Assembly: GCF_034932185.1 (NCBI RefSeq)
Contig: NZ_JAYGHW010000040.1
Location: forward strand, 1-64,000
DNA: 64,000 bases
Source of the DNA: Spirulina sp034932185
GTDB taxonomy: Bacteria; Cyanobacteriota; Cyanobacteriia; Cyanobacteriales; Spirulinaceae
Direction: 5' to 3'
Shown here: positions 16,293 through 25,042 of the stretch, piece after piece
Layout: every line of letters starts with the position of its first letter
How positions within the stretch are numbered: position 1 is the stretch's first letter
Program-made: the position numbers and the translations under genes
The notes under the pieces: generated by a model
Seen by the model: the letters and a program-made list of their open reading frames with translations, nothing else
What the model was told of the DNA's origin: nothing
Databases searched by the model: none

Positions 16293-16382
16293 GGGCAAAA
16301 CTGGTTCCAACCCGACCGATTTTAGGTGGAAGTCTTCAAGGGAAACCGTAACGACGCTACCGTTTCCCTTAATTTTGCCAAC

Positions 16383-17795
16383 CTAGATGGTATCCATGGC
16401 CTCAAACTCGAACTTGATTTCTTTCCAGAGTTCGCAAGCCGCAGCCAGTTCAGGACTCCAGCGGCAGGCTTCGCGGATCACGTCGTTGCCTTCGCGAGCC
16501 AGGTTGCGGCCTTCGTTCCGAGCTTGGATACAAGCTTCGAGGGCGACGCGGTTCGCGGTTGCACCAGGAGCATTACCCCAGGGGTGGCCCAGCGTACCAC
16601 CACCGAACTGTAAGCAGGAATCATCACCAAAGATTTCCACCAACGCGGGCATATGCCATACGTGAATCCCACCGGAGGCTACGGGCATCGTGCCGGGGAG
16701 GGAGGCGTAGTCTTGGGTGAAGAAAATACCCCGTGAGCGATCTTCTTCTACATAGTCTTCGCGCATCAGGTCAACGAAGCCCATGGTGATGCCCCGTTCC
16801 CCTTCGAGTTTACCCACAACGGTACCGGAGTGGAGGTGATCCCCACCGGAGAGGCGGAGGCACTTGGCGAGGACGCGGAAGTGAATCCCGTGGTTGCGCT
16901 GACGGTCGATAACCGCGTGCATAGCACGGTGGATGTGCAGCAACACGCCGTTACGACGACACCATTTAGACAGGGTGGTGTTGGCGGTGAAACCGCCGGT
17001 GAGGAAGTCGTGCATGATGATCGGCGTGCCGATTTCTTTGGCGAATTCGGCCCGCTCCATCATTTGCTCACAGGTGGGAGCGGTGACGTTGAGGTAATGC
17101 CCTTTGATTTCGTTGGTTTCCGCTTGGGATTTTTCGATCGCCTCTTGCACAAAGAGGAAGCGATCGCGCCAGCGCATGAAGGGTTGAGAGTTGATGTTTT
17201 CGTCGTCTTTGGTGAAGTCCAAACCGCCGCGCAGACATTCATAAACGGCGCGACCGTAGTTTTTCGCGGACAGACCCAGTTTGGGTTTAATCGTACAACC
17301 CAAGAGAGGACGACCGTATTTGTTGAGTTTGTCCCGCTCAACGGTGATCCCGTGCGGCGGGCCTTCAAAGGTTTTGATCAAAGCAACGGGGAAGCGGATA
17401 TCTTCCAAACGCAGCGCCCGCAGCGCTTTAAACCCGAACACGTTACCCACAATGGAGGTCAGGACGTTGGTAACGGAGCCTTCTTCAAAGAGGTCAAGGG
17501 GATAGGCAACAAAGCAGAAGTATTGGTTGTCTTCACCGGGAACGGCTTCGAGATCATAGCAACGGCCTTTATACCGATCCAAATCCGTCAGACCATCAGT
17601 CCAAACGGTCGTCCAGGTTCCGGTGGACGATTCTGCGGCTACCGCTGCCCCAGCTTCTTCAGGAGGCACACCCGGTTGGGGGGTCATCCGGAAACAAGCA
17701 AGTAAGTCGGTATCTTTCGGGGTGTAGTCGGGGGTGTAGTAGGTCAAGCGATAGTCTTTTACACCCGCCTCAAACCCCTGTTTGGTTTGTACCAT
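16383..17795 (-). CDS. rbcL: RuBisCO large subunit, form IB
   Basis: 470 residues, full length for cyanobacteria. It carboxylates ribulose-1,5-bisphosphate inside the carboxysome. The carbamylated lysine is K196 in GGLDFTKDDEN (K201 in spinach numbering). The catalytic TIKPKLGLS and the flexible loop-6 segment SGTVVGKLEGE are intact, and the C-terminus EFEAMDTI is normal. ATG 17795 is preceded by AAGGAGG at 17807-17813. The gene begins the rbcLXS operon and lies downstream of ccmN in the same orientation but 565 bases away, so it probably has its own promoter. Confidence 0.99.
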   Translation of the reverse strand: MVQTKQGFEAGVKDYRLTYYTPDYTPKDTDLLACFRMTPQPGVPPEEAGAAVAAESSTGTWTTVWTDGLTDLDRYKGRCYDLEAVPGEDNQYFCFVAYPLDLFEEGSVTNVLTSIVGNVFGFKALRALRLEDIRFPVALIKTFEGPPHGITVERDKLNKYGRPLLGCTIKPKLGLSAKNYGRAVYECLRGGLDFTKDDENINSQPFMRWRDRFLFVQEAIEKSQAETNEIKGHYLNVTAPTCEQMMERAEFAKEIGTPIIMHDFLTGGFTANTTLSKWCRRNGVLLHIHRAMHAVIDRQRNHGIHFRVLAKCLRLSGGDHLHSGTVVGKLEGERGITMGFVDLMREDYVEEDRSRGIFFTQDYASLPGTMPVASGGIHVWHMPALVEIFGDDSCLQFGGGTLGHPWGNAPGATANRVALEACIQARNEGRNLAREGNDVIREACRWSPELAAACELWKEIKFEFEAMDTI

Positions 17796-18360
17796 ATCCT
17801 CAAATTCCTCCTTAAAGTCGTGGTGAGGCTTACGTTAACAGTAATTTCTACTCAAAACGAGGGACTGGTTGGTGGAACTGTAACGGCAGAAGGGAGGTTG
17901 GCATTCTATAGATAGCCGCGCATTTCTTCAGGAGACAGTGACAACTCAGCCCAAGTTGGCGTTCAAAGAATTCTGTTTAATGTGACAAGTTTTTGATGCC
18001 ACGCTTTAGCTTATCACGAAGGTTCTCCTTTTCTTTGAAAATGCAAGACAATTTTGGAGCTTTGGCAATTGCGATTGCTTCTGAGACCGATTAATAAAAT
18101 TAATCATTATATTAACAGTGGTAATATTCCCCGATCGCCCTGAATGCAAAAACGCCCAATGCTTGACAACACAAGGCATTGCGCGATTCCTCCTGGGAAA
18201 AATCTCTCCCCATTGCATGATCTCAACGGCCAAAAACACCCTTAAGGGCAGGATCTCGAAGTTCTCAGTCTTAAGGATGAAAGGGGGGTTTGGTAGCGGG
18301 AGAATGGGAAACTTGTTTTATTAATAAATATTTACAAAACCGATAGCATTAACTCCTATT
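17796..18360. promoter_or_regulatory. rbcL upstream region
   Basis: 565 bases between ccmN and rbcL, both on the minus strand, with no supported gene. It holds the Shine-Dalgarno AAGGAGG and A/T-rich stretches (for example around 18090-18115) that may contain promoters or LysR-type sites. No single operator could be picked with confidence. The short frames in this stretch lack family features. Confidence 0.55.
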
Positions 18361-19029
18361 TTAGGGGGAAGAATCTTCGGGTTTAGGCTCGTTCTGATGC
18401 CCATTTTCCTGAATCCGTTCCTGAAAGCGTTGATCATAGGGAAAAAGCGTGACCAATAATTGATTAATCCGCATTTTGCTGGCGGTTAAACGCTCAGAAG
18501 GGGGAGGACTAGGGGGGTCATCAGGGAGGTTCAGAGCAACTACTGCCGGTTCAGGGGCTGAAGGCTCCGGGGTTTGGAGTTCTGGTGTGGGTTCGTCTTC
18601 CCAAAAATCCGCTTCCGATTCACCATTGAGGAGATCAGCGGCTAAGGGCATGGGGTCTGGGGCGGCTAAATCCACAGGACGGCCACAATCCCCCAACACT
18701 GTCCCGGCGGGAATGACGGCCATGGCAGGAATATTGCGCTCGTAAATGGTCGTTAAGCCACCGATACAACTATTGGCCCCGATCGCACAACTGCCCACCA
18801 CCAAAACCCCCGGCCCCAAACTGGCTCCTTCTTCAATGCAGATTGTCCCGGCGATCGCATTGAGAATCACCCCCATACCAATACAGACCCCCGGCCCAAT
18901 GACCACCCGGCCCTGGGAACCCGTTAATAAAACAGCACCGGAGGCGATCGCCGCACTGGGGTGAATCTCAACATTTCCCACCACCCGAACATCAGGGAGG
19001 GAACAAAGCTGCAAAGGTTGCAATGGCAT
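18361..19029 (-). CDS. ccmN: Carboxysome assembly protein CcmN
   Basis: 222 residues. The N-terminal half is a left-handed beta-helix of hexapeptide repeats (VRVVGNVEIHPSAAIASGAV, IGANSCIG). A variable Pro/Glu-rich linker follows, then a C-terminal amphipathic helix (ASKMRINQLLVTLFPYDQ) that fits the encapsulation peptide known to bind the CcmK shell. CcmN links CcmM/RuBisCO to the shell. A further 19-residue polar tail after the peptide is a little unusual. ATG 19029 is preferred to the TTG four codons upstream. It is the last gene of the ccm operon. Confidence 0.93.
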   Translation of the reverse strand: MPLQPLQLCSLPDVRVVGNVEIHPSAAIASGAVLLTGSQGRVVIGPGVCIGMGVILNAIAGTICIEEGASLGPGVLVVGSCAIGANSCIGGLTTIYERNIPAMAVIPAGTVLGDCGRPVDLAAPDPMPLAADLLNGESEADFWEDEPTPELQTPEPSAPEPAVVALNLPDDPPSPPPSERLTASKMRINQLLVTLFPYDQRFQERIQENGHQNEPKPEDSSP

Positions 19030-19182
19030 AAGCCGAGTCAAAAGGATGGCACTACGTCAAAGCCAGCCCCTCGGACTGGCTTTAACCGGGGTTCACGGTG
19101 GGAAAACTCCAGGATCACCCCAGCGTGAGCAGGGGGCGGCGTTCTCAGCAAGAGTTCAGGGCATTTGAACCCTTAGGATTGC

Positions 19183-21168
19183 CTAGGGCCGTTGGATAAT
19201 TTGCTCCAACACCCGGCGCTTCGCTTGGGCATCAATCCCCAGCAACCGCACATATTCCCCAGCGTGTTCCGCCAAACAGCCCTCTAAATGGCTGAAGACA
19301 TCCGCTTCACGGGTGGCCTGGATGGGAGAGCAAGGCTGCCAAGACTTGGCCCGAAAATGGCGTTGATCAGCGTGTTCGGTGCCAATGGTGTAACCCTGAC
19401 GCAGCAAGTTCCGCACTTGGTCTTGCACCTCCGGTGCTAAACCGCTGCGCACTGCGCCATTACTGTAGCCATTGCTGCTAGGGGTAGGAGTCGCCGCCCG
19501 GCCATTGGTGGCAGGACTGGCAGTAGATCCATTACCGGGCCGTTGGATAATCACATCCCCAACCCGACGCTTGGCATTGAGATCCACCCCGATCAGTCGC
19601 ACATATTCCCCCGGACAATCCGCAAGCACTTGCGCCACTTGGGCCATGATTTGGCTTTCAGTGGTGGCGGAGAAGCCCTCGCAGGTGAGCCAGGATTTAG
19701 AGCGGTAGCGGCGAGCATCGGCGTGTTCAGCGCGGATCGCCAAACCTTGACGGAGCCAATCCCGCACCTGTTGCACCGTATCCCCGGCTACGGTTCCAAC
19801 GGAGCCATTGCCCACCGCACCGCTGCTCCGGCTAGCCGTGGAAATGGAGCCGTTATCCCCTGGGCGTTGAATAATCACTTCCGTCACCCGTCGCTTGGCA
19901 TTGGCATCAATCCCAATTAAGCGGACGTATTCCCCCGCATGATCCGCCAGACAGCGGTTCAACTCCGCCAGCACATCCGCTTCACGGGTGGCTTGGATCT
20001 GGGGACAGGTTTGCCAGGATTTGGAGCGGTAGCGTCGTTGATCGGCGTGTTCTGTGCCGATGCGATAGCCTTGGCGCAACAGGTTGCGGACTTGATCCAC
20101 TACCTCGCCATTGACGCTGCCGCTGCCGCTGCCGCTGCCGTTCGCCTTGGGAACGCTACGGCTGGCGGTTTTGGCTCGCACCACTTTATTATTACGGGTG
20201 CGGGTGGGGGCGGTTCCGTCGGGACGTTGGATAATTTCTTCTAAAACCCGGCGTTTGGCGTTGGCATCAATGCCGATCAGTCGGACATATTCCCCGGAGA
20301 ATTCCCCTAAGCGGGATTCGAGGGCGGCCAGGACTTGATCTTCGCGGCTGCCTTGGATGGATTCGGCCGTCAGCCAAGATTTAGAGCGGTAGCGCCGTTG
20401 GTCGGCGTGCTCTAAGCCAATGCTGTAGCCTTGGCGCAGGAGCGATCGCACCTGCTCTACTGTTTCGGGACTCAAACTCATAGCTCCTACCAAATCGTGA
20501 TCGTCAGCATGGGAGATTGGGCCATTAGCCCTGGCCCGGGGCGTGGTTTTGTTGCGGATCGAGAGGAGGCAATCGGGGTTTTCCGCACATTGATACCCCG
20601 TTAACAGGGCCTCATTCACCTCCACCACATGACGGGCAAAGGCTTGATCCTCCGGTTGCACATTGGGCAGGCGATCGGCCTGCTGTTGGTTGGTAATAAT
20701 CGCCCCGGAGGGGATGTATTTACCAGCGGGAATTTCAACATCCTGAATCAGGGCGTGCATCATCACAATGCAGCCATGACCGACCCGGGCGTTGAACACC
20801 GTTGAGCGAAACCCAATAAAGCAGTTATCCCCGATATACACCGGGCCATGAATGAGGGCCATGTGGGTAATGCAAGTATCGGAGCCAATCCAAGCGGAAT
20901 AGCTCTCGCCATCGTCACCGATCACCCGGCCCTTTTCTAAACCATGCACCACGACCCCATCTTGAATATTGGTGCCGGAGCCAATATAGAAGGGAAACCC
21001 TTCATCGGCTCGGATCGAAGTTCCCGGAGCTACTAATACATTAGCACCAACGCGCACATCGCCGATGACGCGGGAAGAGTCGTGAATATAGGAAGATTGA
21101 TCAATGTTGGGTTCGGCTAAATCTCTAGACCAAGGAGTGGGGGGAGCCGCCCGCCGACGAACGACCAT
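19183..21168 (-). CDS. ccmM: Carboxysome scaffold CcmM, gamma-CA domain plus four SSUL repeats
   Basis: 661 residues. The N-terminal gamma-carbonic-anhydrase-like domain (about 1-215) has hexapeptide repeats. A Cys pair, QCAENPDC, is at the site where a redox-sensitive disulfide activates the enzyme in some CcmM proteins. Four RbcS-like (SSUL) modules follow at about 235-318, 350-435, 460-545 and 577-661, each with (Y/F)R(S/A)KSW and EYVRL(I/L)G(I/V)D, joined by Ser/Gly/Thr linkers. These modules bind between RuBisCO large subunits and condense the enzyme during carboxysome formation. An internal ATG at 20481 with a strong ribosome site would give the short, SSUL-only form. Confidence 0.97.
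   Translation of the reverse strand: MVVRRRAAPPTPWSRDLAEPNIDQSSYIHDSSRVIGDVRVGANVLVAPGTSIRADEGFPFYIGSGTNIQDGVVVHGLEKGRVIGDDGESYSAWIGSDTCITHMALIHGPVYIGDNCFIGFRSTVFNARVGHGCIVMMHALIQDVEIPAGKYIPSGAIITNQQQADRLPNVQPEDQAFARHVVEVNEALLTGYQCAENPDCLLSIRNKTTPRARANGPISHADDHDLVGAMSLSPETVEQVRSLLRQGYSIGLEHADQRRYRSKSWLTAESIQGSREDQVLAALESRLGEFSGEYVRLIGIDANAKRRVLEEIIQRPDGTAPTRTRNNKVVRAKTASRSVPKANGSGSGSGSVNGEVVDQVRNLLRQGYRIGTEHADQRRYRSKSWQTCPQIQATREADVLAELNRCLADHAGEYVRLIGIDANAKRRVTEVIIQRPGDNGSISTASRSSGAVGNGSVGTVAGDTVQQVRDWLRQGLAIRAEHADARRYRSKSWLTCEGFSATTESQIMAQVAQVLADCPGEYVRLIGVDLNAKRRVGDVIIQRPGNGSTASPATNGRAATPTPSSNGYSNGAVRSGLAPEVQDQVRNLLRQGYTIGTEHADQRHFRAKSWQPCSPIQATREADVFSHLEGCLAEHAGEYVRLLGIDAQAKRRVLEQIIQRP
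20479..20488 (-). promoter_or_regulatory. Internal ribosome-binding site and start for short CcmM
   Basis: On the minus strand AGGAG is followed after two bases by an in-frame ATG (MSLSPETVEQVRS) at codon 230 of ccmM. The product would be 432 residues with four SSUL modules and no carbonic-anhydrase domain. An internal start of this kind yields the short M35-type CcmM in well-studied beta-cyanobacteria. Confidence 0.85.
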
Positions 21169-21240
21169 GCTGTTTTGCCTCGCGTTTCAATTCAATAAAA
21201 AATAGTATGGATGGGGGAAAGGCCTTGGGGCTGCGATCGC

Positions 21241-21531
21241 CTATTTGCGGTAAAGCAGGCCCTTATCGACAGAGACGGTATCAATAATGCCCACCACTAT
21301 GGCATCTACGGGCCGTTGTTCCGTTGCCCCCATGGGTTGAGGGGCGATCGCCCGACGACTGACTAAAACCCATTCCCCCATGCCGGCTCCCACTTGATCA
21401 GCGGCCACCTCATAGCGCGGGAGTAAGTTGCCATCCTGGTCAATCATCTGCAATAACAGCAGCTTAACGCCGGTCATTGCGGGCAATTTCTGGGTACTGA
21501 CCACCGTGCCTCTCACCTGGGCAATCTGCAT
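21241..21531 (-). CDS. ccmL: Carboxysome vertex protein CcmL
   Basis: 96 residues of the EutN/CcmL pentamer family, which closes the twelve vertices of the shell. MQIAQVRGTVVSTQKLPAM and ADQVGAGMGEWVLVSRR are diagnostic, and the C-terminus VVGIIDTVSVDKGLLYRK fits. ATG 21531 lies four bases downstream of the ccmK1 stop, so the operon is tight. Confidence 0.97.
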   Translation of the reverse strand: MQIAQVRGTVVSTQKLPAMTGVKLLLLQMIDQDGNLLPRYEVAADQVGAGMGEWVLVSRRAIAPQPMGATEQRPVDAIVVGIIDTVSVDKGLLYRK

Positions 21532-21535
21532 CAGT

Positions 21536-21868
21536 CTAGCGGCGCAGCGTGGGGTTCACGCTTTCACGGAACTGCTCCACCGCTTCGGTGTAGCGGATGG
21601 GCAACACATACTCTAGGTTTTCATGGGGACGGGCAATGATGTGGGTGGAAAGCACTTGACCCCCGTTCACCCGTTTGACGTTCTCAATCCCAGCAGAAAC
21701 AGAAGCTTGCACTTCAGAGACATCGCCGCGCACAATCACCGTCACCCGACCTGTGCCAATTTTTTCATAACCCACCAGGGTGACGCGAGCGGCTTTCACC
21801 ATCGCATCCGCCGCTTCAACCACAGCGGGAAACCCTAAGGTTTCAATCATTCCAACAGCAATCGACAT
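21536..21868 (-). CDS. ccmK1: Carboxysome shell protein CcmK (second copy)
   Basis: 110-residue BMC-domain protein forming the hexagonal shell facets. The N-terminus (S)IAVGMIETLGFPAVVEAADAMVKAARV and the KIGTGRVTVIVRGDV pore segment are standard. It differs from the copy at 21929 mainly in a longer C-terminus (VNPTLRR), as is usual for CcmK1 versus CcmK2. The number 1/2 assignment follows gene order and tail length only. Confidence 0.95.
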   Translation of the reverse strand: MSIAVGMIETLGFPAVVEAADAMVKAARVTLVGYEKIGTGRVTVIVRGDVSEVQASVSAGIENVKRVNGGQVLSTHIIARPHENLEYVLPIRYTEAVEQFRESVNPTLRR

Positions 21869-21928
21869 AATGTAACTCCAAATCTAAAGGTTTTTAAAAT
21901 TCACAGCCCAAGGGGTGAACAACTACGG

Positions 21929-22240
21929 CTAGTAAGTCCGGAACTGTTCCACTTCTTCGGTATAGCGAATCGGTAACACATACTCTAGGTTTTCGTGGGG
22001 ACGCGCAATGATGTGCGTCGAGAGCACCTCACCCCCATTGACCCGCTTGACGTTTTCAATGCCAGCGGCAATGGAGGCTTGGACTTCCGAGACATCCCCC
22101 CGCACGATCACGGTGACACGCCCAGAGCCAATTTTTTCATAGCCAACGAGGGTGACGCGAGCAGCCTTCACCATGGCATCTGCTGCCTCAACGACAGCGG
22201 GAAACCCGAGGGTTTCAATCATTCCTACCGCAATTGGCAT
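21929..22240 (-). CDS. ccmK2: Carboxysome shell protein CcmK (first copy)
   Basis: 103-residue BMC-domain protein, the main hexameric shell tile. It is nearly identical to its neighbour up to residue 97, with the pore motif KIGSGRVTVIVRGDV. It is the first gene of ccmK2-ccmK1-ccmL-ccmM-ccmN. AAGGAG lies about ten bases before ATG 22240. Confidence 0.96.
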   Translation of the reverse strand: MPIAVGMIETLGFPAVVEAADAMVKAARVTLVGYEKIGSGRVTVIVRGDVSEVQASIAAGIENVKRVNGGEVLSTHIIARPHENLEYVLPIRYTEEVEQFRTY

Positions 22241-23087
22241 TGTTCAAGCTCCTTAGTTAAAGAATAATGGCATTGCAAATGGTCAAACTTCCCACAACTC
22301 CCGAAGAATTGCGAGGCCGGCTCGAAAACTCTCTTGGCGATCAAAGGGCGGTGCGTCCGTGGAAGCTGATACTCCTGAGCGAGATGAGCGAGGTAAATGA
22401 GAGCCATAGTTCGGTGAAAGAACCCAAAGCCCTCCCAGACTCATCCAATCCTTGAGGCTAAATTCTTGAGGTTGTGGCTAGGAATCGAGAATACTCAGAT
22501 CAAAAGTACCAAAACAAGTCGAGACGGGGAGCCTCAAACCCATTTTAGAACGGTTTTGAATATGTTCAATTCTTGACCCACTCAAAAGCATAGGCAACCT
22601 TTGCACCTTTGACAATATAAATCTTTATGATTTTTTTAAATCCTATAGTTAATAAAAATTAATGAGTCTCTCGGGGTCATGGTCTGGAAATGGCAATCGC
22701 CTAACTCCCATTCTGTGGCGGGTACAGCTTGCCCTATAATTAATTTACCGTAGCGTTAGTTCAATCAACGGTAATTTTTTAGTCATTATTACCTATTTTG
22801 TTGACTTTAAACTCAACAAAAAACGCCAAAAACTTTTAGGCTTTTTTTACGGAAGATCCCGGCAAGGTTTGCTAGGGATTTTTCCCCTTGAGGCGATGGC
22901 GGCGATCGCCCTCAATCCCCCCCGCCATCGCGCCCATTTTTGAGTATTTACCGCCAATACTGTTAATTAATGTTAAAAAAACTTAAACATCTCACCAAAT
23001 TCCGGGTCAATAGGGGCGATCCGCCTTGGCGTACCGCTCACCCCTCGCTGCCTGTCCCCCCCTTGCCCTTCCTCCCCATTGCCCTCC
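22241..23087. promoter_or_regulatory. Divergent ccmK2 / ndhF4 control region
   Basis: 847 bases between the ccm operon (minus) and ndhF4 (plus) with no supported gene. It is A/T-rich from about 22600 to 22990. A TTA-N8-TAA pattern lies at 22963-22976, about 110 bases before ndhF4. This pattern fits LysR-type regulators such as CcmR/CmpR but is common by chance in A/T-rich DNA. CO2-responsive control of both operons from here is a reasonable inference. Confidence 0.5.
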
Positions 23088-25007
23088 ATGGTTGATTTTT
23101 TATTTGCCACAACCTGGTTAATCCCCATCTACGGACTGATGGGGGCAATCCTCACGTTGCCTTGGTCCTTAGGGATTATCCGGCGCACCGGCCCCCGGCC
23201 TGCGGCCTACCTCAACATCTTGATGACGCTGTTGTCCTTCATCCACGGCTCCATCGCCTTTGCAGCGGTGTGGCATCAGGGCAACGTCCATCTGGTGTGG
23301 CCCTGGCTCCAAGTGGCAGACCTCAACCTCACCCTCACCATTGATCTCTCCCCCGTCAGCTTGGGAGCCTTAGAGATGGTGACAGGGATTAGCCTCTTGG
23401 TACAGATTTATGCCTTGGGCTATATGGAAAAAGATGCCTCCCTAGCTCGGTTTTACGGGCTGATGGGCCTTTTTGAGGCGGCTCTAGGGGGCATTGCCAT
23501 TAGTGACTCCCTGCTGTTGAGCTATATGCTCCTGGAAATCCTCACCCTCTCCACCTATCTCCTGGTTGGCTTCTGGTATGCCCAGCCCTTGGTGGTGACG
23601 GCGGCGCGGGATGCCTTCTTAACGAAGCGGGTGGGGGATATTATCCTGCTGATGGGGATTGTGGCCCTATCGAGTTATGGGGAAGGGTTGGATTTTAGTC
23701 AGTTGGAGATTTGGGCGGAAAGCTCGACGCTGCCCCCCTTGGCCGCCGCCTTGTTGGGCCTCTCCCTCATTGCCGGGCCAACGGGGAAATGTGCTCAATT
23801 CCCCTTAAACCTTTGGTTGGATGAAGCGATGGAGGGGCCCAACCCGGCGGGGATTATGCGTAATTCCGTCGTGGTCAGTGCTGGGGCCTATGTATTAATT
23901 AAACTTCAGCCGGTGTTTACCCTTTCCCCCATTTCAGGAAATGTGCTGATTTTGTTGGGAACGATGACCGCCATCGGGGCTTCGCTGATGGCGATCGCCC
24001 AAATCGACATCAAGCGCACCATGTCCCATTCCACCAGTGCCTATCTGGGTTTAGTCTTCGTCGCGGTGGGATTGGGCCAGGTCGATATTGCCTTTCTCTT
24101 ACTCTTCACCCATGCCGTCGCCAAAGCCCTGCTGTTCATGACCGTAGGCAGTATCATCCTCACCACTAGCAATCAAAATATTACGGAAATGGGCGGCCTT
24201 TGGTCACGGATGCCCGCCACCACCACCGGCTACTTAGTCGGGGCAGCGGGATTAATCACCCTCTTCCCCCTAGGGGAATTTTGGACAATGCGCCGCTGGT
24301 TAGATGGCACTTGGGCCGTTCCCCCCTGGCTATTAGGGGTGATTGTGATTGTTAACATCCTCAACGCCATCAACCTCACCCGCGTTTTTCGCCTCGTCTT
24401 TCTAGGGGAACCCCAGGCCAAAACCCGCCGCGCTCCGGAAGTGCAATGGCCCATGGCTCTGCCCTTGGTGATGATGACGGTGATCACGATCATTGCTAGC
24501 ATTGTGCCGATTCAATGGCCCTTCTGGCTCAGTCCTTACCCCCCCTTGGATGTGGCCAGTAATGCGATCCGCGCTAGCGCACCAATCGCCCTTTGGGCCT
24601 TGCCAATCCTGATGGCCTCGGGGGGCATCGGCATCTTGATCGGCCTCAACCTCAAACTCCAGCGCACCACCGCCCGCCCCACTCAGGTTTATCGTCGCTT
24701 CTTCCAAGACCTCTTTGCCTACGATTTTTATGTGGAGCGGCTCTATAAAATTACTGTGGTCAATGGGGTGGCGGCCCTCTCCCAAATTGCGGTTTGGTGC
24801 GATCGCTACATTGTTGATGGGCTGGTGAATCTCGTTGGGTTAGCGACGATCTTTGGGGGCAGCACGCTCAAATACAATGCTTCCGGTCAATCCCAGTTCT
24901 ACATCCTGACGATTTTACTGGGGGTGGGGGCATTGTTGTGGTTGATTTTCACGGGCCAATGGACGCTTGTCACCGAGTTTTGGTCAACGGCGTTCAACGG
25001 TGTTTAG
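23088..25007 (+). CDS. ndhF4: NDH-1 subunit 5, CO2-uptake type (NdhF4)
   Basis: 639 residues, about 16 membrane helices, Nqo12/NuoL-like proton-channel subunit. Conserved segments include GKCAQFPLNLWLDEAMEGPNP, SHSTSAYLG and FTHAVAKALLFMTVGSI. It is followed by ndhD and cupB with no cupS, which points to the constitutive NDH-1MS' complex (NdhF4-NdhD4-CupB) rather than the inducible NdhF3/CupA form. The complex hydrates CO2 to bicarbonate using photosynthetic electron flow. ATG 23088 is preferred to the TTG three codons upstream. Confidence 0.92.
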   Translation: MVDFLFATTWLIPIYGLMGAILTLPWSLGIIRRTGPRPAAYLNILMTLLSFIHGSIAFAAVWHQGNVHLVWPWLQVADLNLTLTIDLSPVSLGALEMVTGISLLVQIYALGYMEKDASLARFYGLMGLFEAALGGIAISDSLLLSYMLLEILTLSTYLLVGFWYAQPLVVTAARDAFLTKRVGDIILLMGIVALSSYGEGLDFSQLEIWAESSTLPPLAAALLGLSLIAGPTGKCAQFPLNLWLDEAMEGPNPAGIMRNSVVVSAGAYVLIKLQPVFTLSPISGNVLILLGTMTAIGASLMAIAQIDIKRTMSHSTSAYLGLVFVAVGLGQVDIAFLLLFTHAVAKALLFMTVGSIILTTSNQNITEMGGLWSRMPATTTGYLVGAAGLITLFPLGEFWTMRRWLDGTWAVPPWLLGVIVIVNILNAINLTRVFRLVFLGEPQAKTRRAPEVQWPMALPLVMMTVITIIASIVPIQWPFWLSPYPPLDVASNAIRASAPIALWALPILMASGGIGILIGLNLKLQRTTARPTQVYRRFFQDLFAYDFYVERLYKITVVNGVAALSQIAVWCDRYIVDGLVNLVGLATIFGGSTLKYNASGQSQFYILTILLGVGALLWLIFTGQWTLVTEFWSTAFNGV

Positions 25008-25042
25008 CGGCTTAAGCTTAATTTGATGGAGAAGATGCTGTG

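Noticed and set aside
16830..17705. 291-codon frame antisense to rbcL
   Set aside because: A shadow of the highly biased rbcL codons; the translation has no recognisable domain.
22267..22455. 62-codon plus-strand frame upstream of ccmK2
   Set aside because: It lies in the ccm/ndhF4 control region, lacks family features and a ribosome-binding site, and overlaps the probable ccmK2 promoter.
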